Assembly (NCBI GenBank): GCA_037355855.1
Contig: CM074765.1
Location: 124,001 to 188,000 of the forward strand
Source: Pseudo-nitzschia pungens
Taxonomy: Eukaryota; Bacillariophyta; Bacillariophyceae; Bacillariales; Bacillariaceae
DNA: 64,000 nt
Direction of reading: 5' to 3'
The number at the start of each line of letters is the position of its first letter. The stretch's first letter is position 1. This document shows positions 12,101 to 23,066 of this stretch, in pieces. The notes under the pieces were generated by a model. It saw nothing but the letters and a program-made list of their open reading frames with translations, made no database searches and was not told the origin of the DNA. A program made the translations under genes and the position numbers.

Positions 12101-13195
12101 GTAGTCGTACCGATAGGCATACGTGACGTAGTAGAGTACAGTAATTACCCACGAGTACAAAACACCACTACTACTACTAATAATAATAATGTAGTCGTAC
12201 GAACTGAGTTTATCGCACGGAGGAACAGAATGACCGATCGATGTTCGTGATGTTCCATGTCGTCTGCAACGCAAGTTGTCGGCAACGCAAGTTTGAAGTT
12301 GAGGTTTGTCTCGCTGCCCCAAGACTACGGTGCCTACCAGTCACGGTTCGTTTGTACGATGAATACGGCACAGAGTTGCTGTACATTAGCCTTACTCGTA
12401 CGGTAGGATGATGAATTCATTTTGCTTAATTATTGATTGATTGATTGATTGATTCATTCATTCAGTCGTGGTCCCGCCGCCGCCCCGTGCCTCGGAACAA
12501 CGCCAAGACCCAAACCCGAGGCAATTACTATTGCTCCGTCGTAGTTTCAATGGGACGCGAACAAATCGGGCAGGCACGAGAATATCAAACGATCGAATCG
12601 AACACCACAATAACTAAGTTACAGGTAGCTTCACGCACGGTATGGAAGGAACGAACCGGTTCTTGGTTCCGATGCGAATTCTCACTGGCTCGTAAGATTA
12701 CGGTTGGCGTCGAGTCGCTTCGTTGTGACACTAAGGTTTACTCGTATCGAAGAGTCATGATGTCATCTCATCCAAAACAATCCATCGATTCAATCAATCA
12801 AAATAGAATAGAACGTATGAATGAATGAATGAATGAATTCGGCGCGAGCAAACCAAGGAAAATAAAGTGCTGTACGGTAAACCTTACTCGTACCAAGAAC
12901 CGTAACTTAACAGGTAATTACTGTAAACGAAAATCATCCTTCATCATCGTCCTTCATCACCATCGGTCAACAACAAATCTCAGCAATAAAACGAAAGCGG
13001 GAAAAACCCGTCAACCGGTCACGATCCATTCCATCGCACACAGAATATGATATTTATAATACCATACCATACCATATGGTAAGACTTACACGAACAAGAA
13101 AGCAAGAATCAGAATACATAACCGTACGAACCGAGAGAGGTTGCGTGGTACAATACCGGTACTTCTTTTGTTCGCATTGCTCATTTTTGAACGCA
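9133..13195. other. Gene-free spacer, 4 kb
   Basis: No gene supported. Holds an A-tract (10501-10514), a (CAC)n run at 11266-11293, a C-tract near 11178-11187, many TAG/CTA-rich patches, and repeated GTAAGGTTAC-type words (9223-9237, 10914-10968, 11512-11530, 12018-12065). Patches at 11690-11950 and 12440-12830 are less AT-rich and have open frames of 60-130 codons, but without domain-like sequence or obvious splice partners. Confidence 0.45.
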
Positions 13196-13312
13196 CTGCA
13201 CCGCATTGCCATTCACTGCACTGCACTGCAATTCACTGCACTGCACCACATTGCAATTCCCTGCACTGCACTGCACTGCATTGCATTGCAATTCCCTGCA
13301 ATTCGCAGTTTT
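13196..13312. repeat. TGCAC/TGCAT pentamer-based repeat
   Basis: Interrupted pentamer repeat (TGCAC, TGCAT) with a superimposed AATTCCCTGCA unit, located 190 bp upstream of the start of the 928-aa gene, so probably in its promoter or 5' leader. Confidence 0.8.
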
Positions 13313-13498
13313 GATTGAATCACAATAAATCACAACGAGCACCAACAAGCAAGCACCAAACACATCAGCAAACAAGCAAGCAAGCAAGCACACAAACACC
13401 GAACAACAATAAAATACAATACAATACAATACTAGAATTAGCGTCCGAGGATAGCCAGTAAGCCAGCCGCAACCGCAACCGCAACCGCAACCGCAAGA

Positions 13499-15367
13499 AT
13501 GGCCGACTCGTCCGCGCAGCCGAAGGGAGAAGAAGCGGGTCCCATTTTCGTGACAATGGCAGACCGCTCGCTCGAGGGTCCGTCCCAAGCAAAACAGACA
13601 AAGGCAAAGACGACCTCCAAGTACAAGAAGGAGTACAAGGACAAGTACAATTGCAGGGACGAGAAGAACGAGACCAAGGACAATTCCGAGAACAATGCCG
13701 AGAAGAAGGTCAATAACAAGGCCAAGACGAAGCCAAAGCAAAAGCCAAAGCCAAAGCCGACAAAACGGTCCAAAAGCAGCACGAGTGCTGCGTGCGGTAG
13801 CAACGGCACTGCTTGTGCTGCACGCACGTGTACAAAACGAAGCAAGAAGAAGAAGAAGAAGACGACGACGACGACGACGACGAAAAAGAAGACCGAAACC
13901 AAGAAGCAAAAGAAGAAAGCCGCGAAAAAAGCTTCCTCGTCCTCTCCCAAGAAACGCAAGCACGGCAGTCATCGCTCCTTCTCGTCGTCTTCGTCGTCTT
14001 CTTCGTCTTCGTCTTCTTCTTCCTCGAACCGACGAAGCCACCGAAGCCTCGAATTGGTCGCCGTTGTGGAGCTTCCGATCGAGAACGAGCCGCTTTCCTC
14101 CGACCACAACAGAGCAACTCCGTCCCAGTTAGGGTCATCGTCCTCGTCCGAGACGAAATCACAGTCACAGTCACAGTCACAGTCACAATCACAGTCAAAG
14201 TCGAAAGAAAAACCCAAGCGATGGGCCCTCGTCTCCAAGCTGTCCAAGATCAAGGGCGGAAAGAAGCGTCGATCCCTCAAGTTGCTCAAGCTGTCTTCAT
14301 CTCCTGCATTTCCTTCTTCTTCTTCTTCTTCTCCGTCAACATCAACATCAACATCAACATCAATATCAATATCAGCATCAGCATCAGCATCGGCCCCCCT
14401 GATTCCCTTTCCGTCTCCGGCGAGGGTTCCCCTTTTGGCCCTGGACCGCGCCATGTCTGCTCCCGAGCTCCCGTCTTCTTCTTCTTCGTCTTGTTCGTTG
14501 TCCTCCCTGTCGCCATCCCTGTCGCCATCCCTGTCTCCATCCTTGTCGTTGTCGTTGTCGTTGCCTTCGTCTCGACAAACCAGCAACAAGAGCACCGCCA
14601 CCTGTGCTTCTCAATCGCAATCGCAATCCCAATCGCAATCGTCTTCCAAGCGAAGCACCATCACCCACAAGCTCCGTTTGCTCGTCGGCAGCAAGCGAAA
14701 ACTCAAACTGGTATCCGGCATCAAAGCCAAAAGCATCAAAGCCAAAAGCATCAACAGAACCAGAAACATCAACATCAACAGCAAGGATTCCGCTTCGGTC
14801 GATCTCACCGAACCCGAAACCGATCCCGACGAATGGACCGCAAACGAAGTCCGGGTCGAAGCCGGAGCCGATCCGGCGCTTTTGGTCCGGAATCTCCGCG
14901 AGCTGCGGGAATGCTGCGACCACGGTGTCGGTGTCGCCGTGCCGATGCCGATGCCGATGCCGATGCCGATGCCGATGCCGATGCCGAAACCAATCCGGTC
15001 CCTCGATGACTTTGACGCCATTCCGCTCACGAGCATTCAAGCCAGCGAGCTCGTGCGGAGCCTGCGGCACGCGCGATCCCTCTCTACGATCCGGAGCGAG
15101 TGCCGCAACGACTCGAGCAGCGACGAAGACGATGACGAAGACGAGGACAGTGATCCTGACAGTGATCCTGATAATGACAGTGAACATGACAGCAGCAGTG
15201 CCCGCAGCCTCGATAGCGGCAGCAGCCACGCAACCCTCCACTCGAACGCCTCCATGTCGGTGCGATTGCCCTATCCCACTGCCTACGATTCCCGATACAA
15301 GCAAATCAAAATCAATCACCGCATTTCACCAATGGACGATGGGGGCGATGAGGGCAACGGCAACGGA

Positions 15368-15398
<31 letters not shown>

Positions 15399-16285
15399 AC
15401 ATTCGCAGCCGGGTTTCCTCCTCATCCTCCACCTCCACCTCCTCCTCGCTTCGTTCACAGCACACACAGCACACACAACACACACAGCACACACAAGGCT
15501 CTGTGGCGCGATCGTATTCGGTTCCCACACTGGATCCGGTGCCGGAACGAGGAAGGCCTCGCACCCGAAAACAGAGCATGGGATTCGGCCACCAATCCTC
15601 GATTCCTCCTCCCCCGAGACGGTCCTATTCCACCACGTCACTGTCTGCATCTGCATCTCCATCTGCATCGGTATCTGCATCTGCATCTGCATCGGCGCTC
15701 TCACGAACCTCGCGGGCTTCCTCGATCCGGTCCAGCACTCCACCGAGAAGACTCTCCCGATGCCGCAAGGGATCCCTGAGGGGACGCTCCCGAACGCCAA
15801 CGCCAACGCCAACGCCATCTTCAATGCCAACTTCAATGCCGTCCGTCTCTCCCAAACCAGAAGCGCAAGAACACGAATCCCGGCAAGCTTCGGCTTCCAC
15901 TCAAGAGCCCTTCGAGGTGCGGGTCCGGCTTCCGCTGCGGGGACCGATCGAACTGCACGTGCCACTGCCAATGTCAACGTCAACGCCAATGTCAACGCCA
16001 ATGTCCAGACATCTCCCAATGTCTTCTTCGTTGCCCCCGCAACCGTCTCTGTCCAACGGGATTGCTGCCACCACTAAGGTTACTACCACCAATGCTTCGA
16101 CAGCTTCCCGCTCGATGCTGCACCCGAGACGGGGTGGCCTGCGCAAGGCCCGGAGCTTGCCGGTGCTCGACGAGGAGCAACAGCTGCAGCGCCGACAGCG
16201 ATTGCTGGAACGAGAACAATCCTTTCGCGGTGGAATCCCGCCGTGCCTGCTGGCTCCAAACCCAAACCCAACTGCAAGTGAGTGA
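13499..16285 (+). CDS. Very large low-complexity Ser/Lys/Arg-rich protein (928 aa)
   Basis: ATG at 13499 follows an (AACCGC)n leader; TGA at 16283-16285. The N-terminal 160 residues are strongly basic with Lys runs interrupted by poly-Thr. Then come a poly-Ser tract (about 160-178), a Gln-Ser repeat (about 221-235), Ser-Thr and Ser-Ala repeats, more Ser/Pro/Leu-rich sequence, a Met-Pro repeat (about 481-497), an acidic Asp/Glu/Ser patch (about 540-570), an Asn-Gly repeat (about 618-632), Gln-His-Thr repeats (about 655-664), a Ser-Ala repeat (about 715-735), a Pro-Thr repeat, and Arg-rich ends. Several of these dipeptide runs are direct products of hexanucleotide arrays. No folded domain is recognised; repeated basic/Ser context could fit a nuclear or RNA-binding disordered protein. 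The sequence at the stop also resembles a 5' splice site (AA then GTGAGT), so the true C-terminus could lie in another exon. Confidence 0.7.
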
Positions 16286-16350
16286 GCGAGTGAGTGAGTG
16301 AGTAAGCGAGTGAGTATGTATATGAATAAGGGACACCAACCGAGGTAGGA

Positions 16351-16405
16351 ATGAATCAATCAATGAATGAATCAATCAATCAATGAATCAATCAATAAAT
16401 GAATT
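16351..16405. repeat. AATC/AATG tetramer microsatellite
   Basis: Mixed (AATC)n and (AATG)n tetramers just after the 928-aa gene. A GTGA-type tetramer run also lies at 16277-16312. Confidence 0.85.
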
Positions 16406-16732
16406 TCAATCCATCATTCGTTTGGGGGAGTTTCGGTTGCGAGGCTTGGATTTGATTTTGCAATGATTTGCGATTGGCAATGGTTTGCGATTTTGTGGTC
16501 TGCGAAGCCCGGGGAGTGCTTCGCAAAGGCATTTCATTCTCTCGTGCACGTCATGCATTTGGTTAGTCATACACATTGCTGATCTTCTGCGACTTACATA
16601 TATGTATATATATATATATATTATATCATAATATATCCGTCCATCCTCCCGGGGAGAGGGGAGGCTGGTTGGCAATTGCGGTCCACACGTGCGATGACTG
16701 CCTGTCTTTGTCTCGTCTTGTCTTGTCGAACC

Positions 16733-16820
16733 AAAAGAAAAGAAAAGAAAAGAAAAGAAAAGAAAAGAAAAGAAAAGAAAAGAAAAGAACATATCAGAAC
16801 AGGACAGGACAGGACAGGAC
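16733..16820. repeat. Two pentamer microsatellites, AAAAG then AGGAC
   Basis: About eleven AAAAG units (16733-16788), a short gap, then about five AGGAC units (16796-16820). The two flanks carry the same CACACGTGCGATGACTGCC phrase (16683-16701 and 16832-16850), so the array lies between two direct repeats. Confidence 0.9.
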
Positions 16821-17100
16821 ACCGGTCCATCACACGTGCGATGACTGCCCAACAGAACATCATACTAGCATCATTATTATTTTTTATCGTCATACTCCCA
16901 TCCCGTGCACCCGGTACCGTACACGTTCGCGTTCGCGTAGTGAATAAATAGCATGATGATATCTTGTCCCAATAGCAAATAGTATAGTAAGATATAATAT
17001 GAATATAGTGCTTGCAGGGTAAGGTACGGAAGCAGAAGTATATAGTGCCCGCAGAGTTGGGTCCCGAAAGAGAAACGGTCCGCCCAGAACCAGTCTTGGG

Positions 17101-17171
17101 GTACTGGTATCGGTACTGGTATCGTACTGGTATCGTACTGGTATGGTACTGGTATGGTACTAGTACTGGTA
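17101..17171. repeat. TACTGGTATCG decamer-type repeat
   Basis: Seven degenerate units of GTACTGGTAT with TCG or GG between them. Confidence 0.85.
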
Positions 17172-17481
17172 ATGCTACTGCTGGTAGTGAATAGTAACCT
17201 TACGCGTAGCTTTGATTTTGATTGTTTGTTGCGTTTCCGATCTCAAATCCTTCCCGACCTTCGAACCTTGTACGGTACCAGAGAAAATCACGGTTTCTTG
17301 GTGATCGAGCGAAGAGACAGGACGTACGGTTGAGTATACTGTACGGCATTGTACTATAAAGCAATTGTCTGGCACGTACCATACGCGCACGTGCTGTTTG
17401 GCCCGATCCAAAAGTCGGGATGTTCATGCCTAGCTACTACTAGGACCGTCACAAAATGGAACCGCCATTCCCGTGTTACTG

Positions 17482-17676
17482 GTTGTTTGTTTGTTTGTTT
17501 GTTTGTTTGTTTGTTGGATTGTTGGATTGTTGGATTGTTGGATTGTTCGGTTGTTCGGTTGTTCGGTTGGTCGGTTGTTCGGTTGGTCGGTTGTTCGGTT
17601 GTTCGATTGTTCGATTGTTCGATTGTTGGATTGTTCGGTTGGTCGATTGGTCGATTGGTCGATTGGTTGTTTGGTT
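17482..17676. repeat. Compound 4/8-bp repeat (TTGT, TTGGATTG, TTCGGTTG, TTCGATTG)
   Basis: A nearly 200-bp array kept in a strict 4-bp register: it begins as TTGT tetramers, then changes to TTGGATTG, TTCGGTTG, GGTCGGTTG and TTCGATTG octamers. The ordered change of variants suggests successive expansion of mutated units. It keeps long frames open on both strands; these are artefacts. Confidence 0.85.
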
Positions 17677-17782
17677 GATTCCGAGGCAGTCACAAGATTG
17701 TAGAAGAAACATCGCGGACAGTACGGAGTGCTTCCTCGACGGAGGAATGCGGTGGATTGCGCAACGCCGTCACTGGAATGAT

Positions 17783-17858
17783 ATTGGATCGGAGTGGAGT
17801 GAAGTGGAATGGAGTCGAGTGGAATGGAATGGATCGGATCGGATCGGATCGGATCGCA
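17783..17858. repeat. GGAGT/GGAAT/GGATC pentamer repeat
   Basis: Strict 5-bp register, with the unit changing from GGAGT/GAAGT through GGAAT to four perfect GGATC units at the end. Confidence 0.85.
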
Positions 17859-19244
17859 CGGGATTGTATGGGATACGGTGCAATCGCGCTCACGAAGCTC
17901 TCCGACGCCTTGTTCGTTCGTTCCTTCGTTCCTTGGATTGGAACGAGTCTTCGGTCGCCCGCGGATGGATAGATGGATAGATGGGTGCATAGATTCACGG
18001 GCGATGGATGCATGGATGGATTCGGTCTCCTCTTCCCCCTTCTGTTTCGCGGTCTTCTCCGGAGATGATGGGTAACAGTACTTGTTTTCTACTACAAATA
18101 CTGGTAGGTATTCCTTGTAGTTTTTGTCGTTCCCGTTGCCACGGCAGTGTCTCGCTCTCGCGCGTCTCCCCCTCACCACACTATTGCAAGAGCCGAAAGC
18201 AACGTTCGTCCGTGGTGGTTTCCACTGCGGCCGCGATCCATCGCATGGCGTGGCATGGCATTCCTTTCCGTTGAAAGTTCGATCCATTACACATGGATAC
18301 AGGCACCATCGACGAAATCGAGGTTTCATTGCAGTACAAAACGGTGCGGTGCGGTAGACTATTGCCTCTCAAGCTACTTTCTTCCTTTGGGATCGCGTGA
18401 TGCAATGCAACCCTTCGTTGCAGTTGACCGGTGCCGCGGGATCGTTGGTTTTTTTTTTTTGGGGGGGGGGCAGTACGTGTAGGTAGTACGTATGTTGCAT
18501 CGACGAAATTGATTTCGATCTCGATGTCTATTTCCACATCAACAAACTACGGGTTTCGTTGGATTGCGGGAAGGATTCTACAACCAACAAAAACGTCCAA
18601 CGTGTAGAGGTTGGGGCGCAGCATGGATTCATTCATTCCTTGAATTGGTCTCTCTCTCTCTCTCTCTCTCTCTCGTCGTGGGTAAACACCATCGTAGCCC
18701 ACTCGTTATGAATGCGGCATACGAGGAACATCAACTCCTCATGAACTTTCGGTGTGAAATAATAATAGTACCGGTAGCAATAGTAATCATAATCCAAGAA
18801 GTATGTGAAGAAGGATATACGATAATACGAAGTAAGGCTTACTTCGTAATATCTTTAAATAAGATTTAATCAGAACTTGACAGATGGGGTAACCTCATTA
18901 TTATTTTTTGTAACCTTACTCGTAACCTTACTGGTACTCGTATGTAATACAACATTTCCGTAATGAACAACTACCGTAAAGGCAAGTACTGTACTTCGTA
19001 CTACGTACGTACCCTGTATCAACACTAACGAACGGTACCGGTATTGGACCTCGGGGGGGTAGTGGAGTTGTTTTCGCGATCAGTGCCTCTATTTAATGCC
19101 AATTTTTCATTTAAAACCAGTACTACTACACTTTCGTATTATTGCCAATTTTTCATTAAAAACCACTACTATTACTACACTTTCGCATTATTTATTATCA
19201 TTGGATGTGTTTTAATTTTGCTTGTTTTTTAGGGATTTGTTTTA
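17859..19244. other. Gene-free spacer
   Basis: No convincing coding region. Contains a T12 followed by G10 homopolymer switch at 18449-18470, a (CT)n run at 18649-18674, and a 30-bp direct repeat (TTATTGCCAATTTTTCATT) around 19096-19110 and 19137-19160. Unbroken frames of 70-118 codons on both strands lack domain-like sequence. Confidence 0.45.
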
Positions 19245-20030
19245 CCTAATGCTAGGCCCTTCCAGTAGGATTTGTACCAGATTTACATACCCCAATTCTT
19301 AGCAGCCCTATATTACAAGATATACAGGATGCTGAGATAAGAATGGAACTGAAGAACCAAAAAGGCGATACTAAACAGGATGCTAGACAGGATGCTAGGC
19401 CCCTCAAGTAGGATTTGTACGAGATCTACATACCCCAACTCCTAGCAGCCCTATATTACAAGATATACAGGATGCTAAGATACTAAGAACGGAACTGAAG
19501 AACCAAGAAGGCGATACTAAACAGGATGCTACTAGAAAGGATGCTAGGCCCTTCAAGTAGGATTTGTACCAGATGTACATACCCCAATTCTTAGCAGCCC
19601 TATATTAGAAGATATACAGGATGCTAAGATAAGAACGGAACTATAAAACCAAAAAGGTGATACTAAACAGGATGCTAGACAGGATGCTAGGCCCTTCAAG
19701 TAGGATTTGTACCAGATCTACATACCCCAACTCCTACTAGCAGCCCTATATTAGAAGATATACAGGATGCTAAGATAAGAACGGAACTGAAGAACCAAAA
19801 AGGTGATACTAAACAGGATGCTAGGCCCTTCCAGTAGGATTTGTACCAGATCTACATACCCCAATTCTTAGCAGCCCTGTATTATAAGATATACAGGATG
19901 CTAAGATAAGAACGGAACTGAAGAACCAAAAAGGTGATACTAAACAGGATGCTACTAAAAAGGATGCTAGGCCCCTCAAGTAGGATTTGTACCAGATTTA
20001 CATACCCCAACTCTTAGCAGCCCTGATTTA
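19245..20030 (+). repeat. Satellite S1, array a (6 units, 134-148 bp)
   Basis: Units can be anchored on GCTAGGCCC at 19251, 19394, 19542, 19686, 19820 and 19966. Each unit runs GCTAGGCCC, AGTAGGATTTGTACCAGAT, TACATACCCCAA, TAGCAGCCCT, ATACAGGATGCTAAGATAAG, AACGGAACTGAAGAACC, GGTGATACTAAACAGGATG. Units differ by a few bases. The same family forms a second array in the opposite orientation at 53357-54515. Confidence 0.9.
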
Positions 20031-20376
20031 CCGCACTCATGCCATCTAATACCATACTCTAGCATTAGCTACTAGTACATAAGACGAAACAAAATCCTTT
20101 CGTATTTACTGATTCTAGGCTCATTCCTGGATGAATCTAATACTATTGCCACCACTGCTACGTCTAATAACTGATTTTCGACCATTTTGACCCGTTTCGA
20201 CCACCCCCCTCTTTTTTTTTAGATGTTTTTAGCTCCAATATTTTTATTATTTGGAGCGAAAGCGCCTTTCTTAAGCTCGAATTATTATTTTTTGGCTCCA
20301 AAAATTAATTTTTTGCTCCAAACTCGAATATTTGGGTCGAAAAATTAAGAGCCGGGGTCGAAATTCGTTATTGAAC
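20031..20376. other. AT-rich spacer between S1 and S2
   Basis: No gene. Contains CTCCAA/TTGGAGC-type words repeated near 20228-20336 in direct and inverted orientation (GCTCCAAT, TTTGGAGCG, GGCTCCAAAA, GCTCCAAACTCG), which could form weak hairpins. Confidence 0.5.
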
Positions 20377-22445
20377 CACCATTAGGGTTAAGGGTTATAA
20401 CGCTGTAGCGCTGTATCCCTGTAGCGCTGTAACGCTGTAGCGCTGTATCCCCTTTATCGCTGTAGCGCTGTAGCGCAGTGCTAACTCCAAAGATACTAGG
20501 GTTGTCGCGTACGATTTGTACCAGTTGTACATACCCCGGGTATAGCATCCGCACTAATACAGTGTAGCTGAGTGCTACAAGGTTAGGGTTGCTAATGATA
20601 GTACGAAATATTAGATATGTTAACCTACCATGCTACCATGCTAAGATACTATGCTACCGCAGGGGTCGGGTCACTGGTGTACAATATGTACTATGACCGG
20701 ACGCCTGACCCAGACAGTTACCCAACGCGCTAGCACACCTTCGTTATTAAATAACGGGAGCTACCCTACTAGCTACTCCGTACGCTACCCGTATAATACA
20801 GTACTGGAGCTACAGAGCTCTATTATCTACGAGTTATCAGAACGATACGATACAGAGCTGAGCTGCGCTGATCCCCTGTAGCGCTGTATCCCCTGTAGCG
20901 CTGTAGCGCTGTATCGAGCTACGCTACGCTACTCCGCACACACTACGCTACCCGTAGAATACAGTACTGGAGCTACAGAGCTCTGTTATTTTACGAGTTA
21001 GCGGAGCGCTGTCACGATACCGTACGATACAGAGCTGAGCTGCGCTGTGTCCCCTGTAACGCTGTATCCCCTGTAGCGCTGTATCCCCTGCAGCGCTGTA
21101 TCGCTGTATCCCTCCTGTATCCCTTCAGCGCTGTAGCGCTGTATCCCCTGTAACGCTGTATCCCCTGTAGCGCTGTATCGTAGCGCTGTATCCCCTATAG
21201 CGCTGTATCGTAGCGCTGTATCCCCTGCAGCGCTGTAGCGCTGTATCCCCTCCTGTAGCGCTGTATCGTAGCGCTGTATCCCCTGCAGCGCTGTAGCGCT
21301 GTATCCCCCCCTGTAGCGCTGTATCGTAGCGCTGTATCCCCTGCAGCGCTGTAGCGCTGTATCCCCTGCTTAGTATGGATGCTACCAGAAGTTACTAGGG
21401 CCGTCGCGTACGATTTGTACCAATTGTACGTACCCCGAGTAAAGCACCTATTATGGTGTAGCTAAATGCTACAGGGTTAGGGTTGCTAATGCTACGAGAT
21501 ACTGAAAAATGTTAACCTACCACCATGCTACCATGCTAAGATACTATGCTACCGCCGGGGTCGGGTCATTGGTGTATAATATGTACTATGACCGGATACC
21601 TGACCCAGACAGTTACCCAACGCGCTAGCACACCTTTGAATCTAATTAATAAGCGGAGCTACGCTACGCTACTCCGCACACACTACGCTACCCGTAGAAT
21701 ACAGTACTGGAGCTACAGAGCTCTGTTATTTTACGAGTTAGCGGAGCGCTGTCACGATACGATACAGAGCTGAGCTGAGCAGCGCTGTATCGCTGTTTCC
21801 CCTGTAGCGCTGTAGCAGCAACGCGTCGATAATACAGGGGGGGGGCAGCAAGCAGCAAGCAGCAGCAACGCGTCGATAATACAGGGGGGGGACAGCAAGC
21901 AGCAAGCAGCAGCAACGCGTCGATAATACAGGGGGGGGGGGACAGCAAGCAGCAAGCAGCAGCAACGCGTCGATAATACAGGGGGGGGGGGGACAGCAAG
22001 CAGCAAGCAGCAGCAACGCGTCGATAATACAGGGGGGGGACTGCAAGGTTAGGGTTGCTAATGCTACGAAATACTGGAGATGCTAACCTACCATGATACC
22101 ATTGCTAAGATACTATGCTACTGCCGGGGTCGGGTCATCATAGTACAATATGTACTATGACCGGATACCTGACCCAAACAGTTATTAAGCGAGGTAACGC
22201 TAATACGAGCTAGCGTTAGCGCAAGCGCGTGTTAAGGTTAGATACTAGGGTTGTGGCGTACGATTTGTACCAGTTGTACATACCCCTGATATAGCATCCG
22301 TACTAATACAGTGTAGCTGAGTGCTACAAGGTTAGGGTTGCTAATGCTACGAAATAGTACTGGTTATTTTCACCTACCACGCTACCGTGCTAAGATACTA
22401 TACTACCCCCGGGGGTACGGTCAGTGGTGTACAATAGGGTTAAGG
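20377..22445. repeat. Satellite region S2 (GCGCTGTA arrays plus longer modules)
   Basis: A nested repeat region. Module A (starts near 20508, 21406, 22257) runs GTACGATTTGTACCAGTTG, TACATACCCC, TATAGCATCC, GTGTAGCTGAGTGCTAC, GGTTAGGGTTGCTAATG, TGCTAAGATACTATGCTAC, GGGGTCGGGTCA, and then TATGTACTATGACCGGA. Module B (20770-20875, 20920-21055, 21655-21790) holds CTACTCCGCACACACTACGC, ACAGTACTGGAGCTACAGAG and GATACAGAGCTGAGC. Between them lie arrays of GCGCTGTATCCCCTGTA (20400-20475, 20875-20920, 21050-21365). The first part of module A is homologous to satellite S1. No protein-coding signal is seen. Confidence 0.85.
21812..22038. repeat. Poly-G minisatellite, ~46-49 bp unit, 5 units
   Basis: Unit: AGCAGCAACGCGTCGATAAT, ACAG followed by a run of 7-11 further G, then ACAGCAAGCAGCA or similar. 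Only the G tract varies markedly in length, which implies slippage in a conserved unit. Lies inside S2. Confidence 0.9.
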
Positions 22446-22519
22446 TATGTACAGGAATATCAGTAGAAAAAAATTCGATCCTATGTACAGGAATATCAGT
22501 AGAAAAAAATTCGATCCTA
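22446..22519. repeat. Perfect 36-bp direct duplication
   Basis: ATGTACAGGAATATCAGTAG, AAAAAAATTCGATCCT, twice in a row without differences. Confidence 0.9.
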
Positions 22520-22527
22520 TGGTAACT

Positions 22528-22615
22528 TACCGGTACGTCATTACGGTATGACAATAATATTAATATACGTATTTAAATACGAAGTAACTTTAATCACCGT
22601 AATGACGTACCGGTA
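22528..22615. repeat. 20-bp perfect inverted repeat, 48-nt loop
   Basis: TACCGGTACGTCATTACGGT at 22528-22547 and its exact complement at 22596-22615. The loop is AT-rich and holds ATTAATATACGTATTTAAAT. A third partial arm (TACGTCATTATGACAATAT) follows at 22649-22667. Could be a miniature foldback element. Confidence 0.8.
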
Positions 22616-23066
22616 TATTTGATTTATTATTATTTTTTGGTATCTTTTACGTCATTATGACAATATGGGTGTCAAAAACGACCCGACCCGACGACACCCA
22701 CTCTGTATTAATTCACTGTATTTTTCTTTTGCAAATCACTGTATTTTGAATCACTGTATTTTGCTCCCTCCCGTAATCACTTTTTTTGTGCTCCACTCAC
22801 TATTTTCAGGAATAACACAAATCACTGCTGTTTCGATTCACAATCCGACTTATTTTGAGTAGAGTTGCTTTATTGCACTCCGTCACGAGAACGAATACTA
22901 GAACCCGCCCTACGGTAGGCTCTTTTGCTCATTGTATTTTAGTCCGAATAACCTCCTTGAAGTGGTACAAGAAGGAATACCGATTGGTAAACACTTCAAC
23001 ACGGTCAAGTTCTTGGTTTTCGCGTCGAGGATTAAGAAGAGAACGTCAGTGTCTGTGTTGTAATTC
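22616..23066. other. Spacer before the S3 array
   Basis: No gene seen. A triple TCACTGTATTTT word (22711-22765) and a GGGTGTC/GACACCC inverted pair (22668-22698) are visible. Confidence 0.5.

Noticed and set aside
13181..15319. Long minus-strand frames opposite the 928-aa gene
   Set aside because: Complementary reading of Ser, Lys and Arg codon repeats; the plus-strand frame has the ATG, the longest length and a leader.
17430..18329. 299-codon minus-strand frame
   Set aside because: Formed across the 4/8-bp and pentamer repeats; the peptide is only Asn/Gln/Arg/Thr repeats and unrelated residues.
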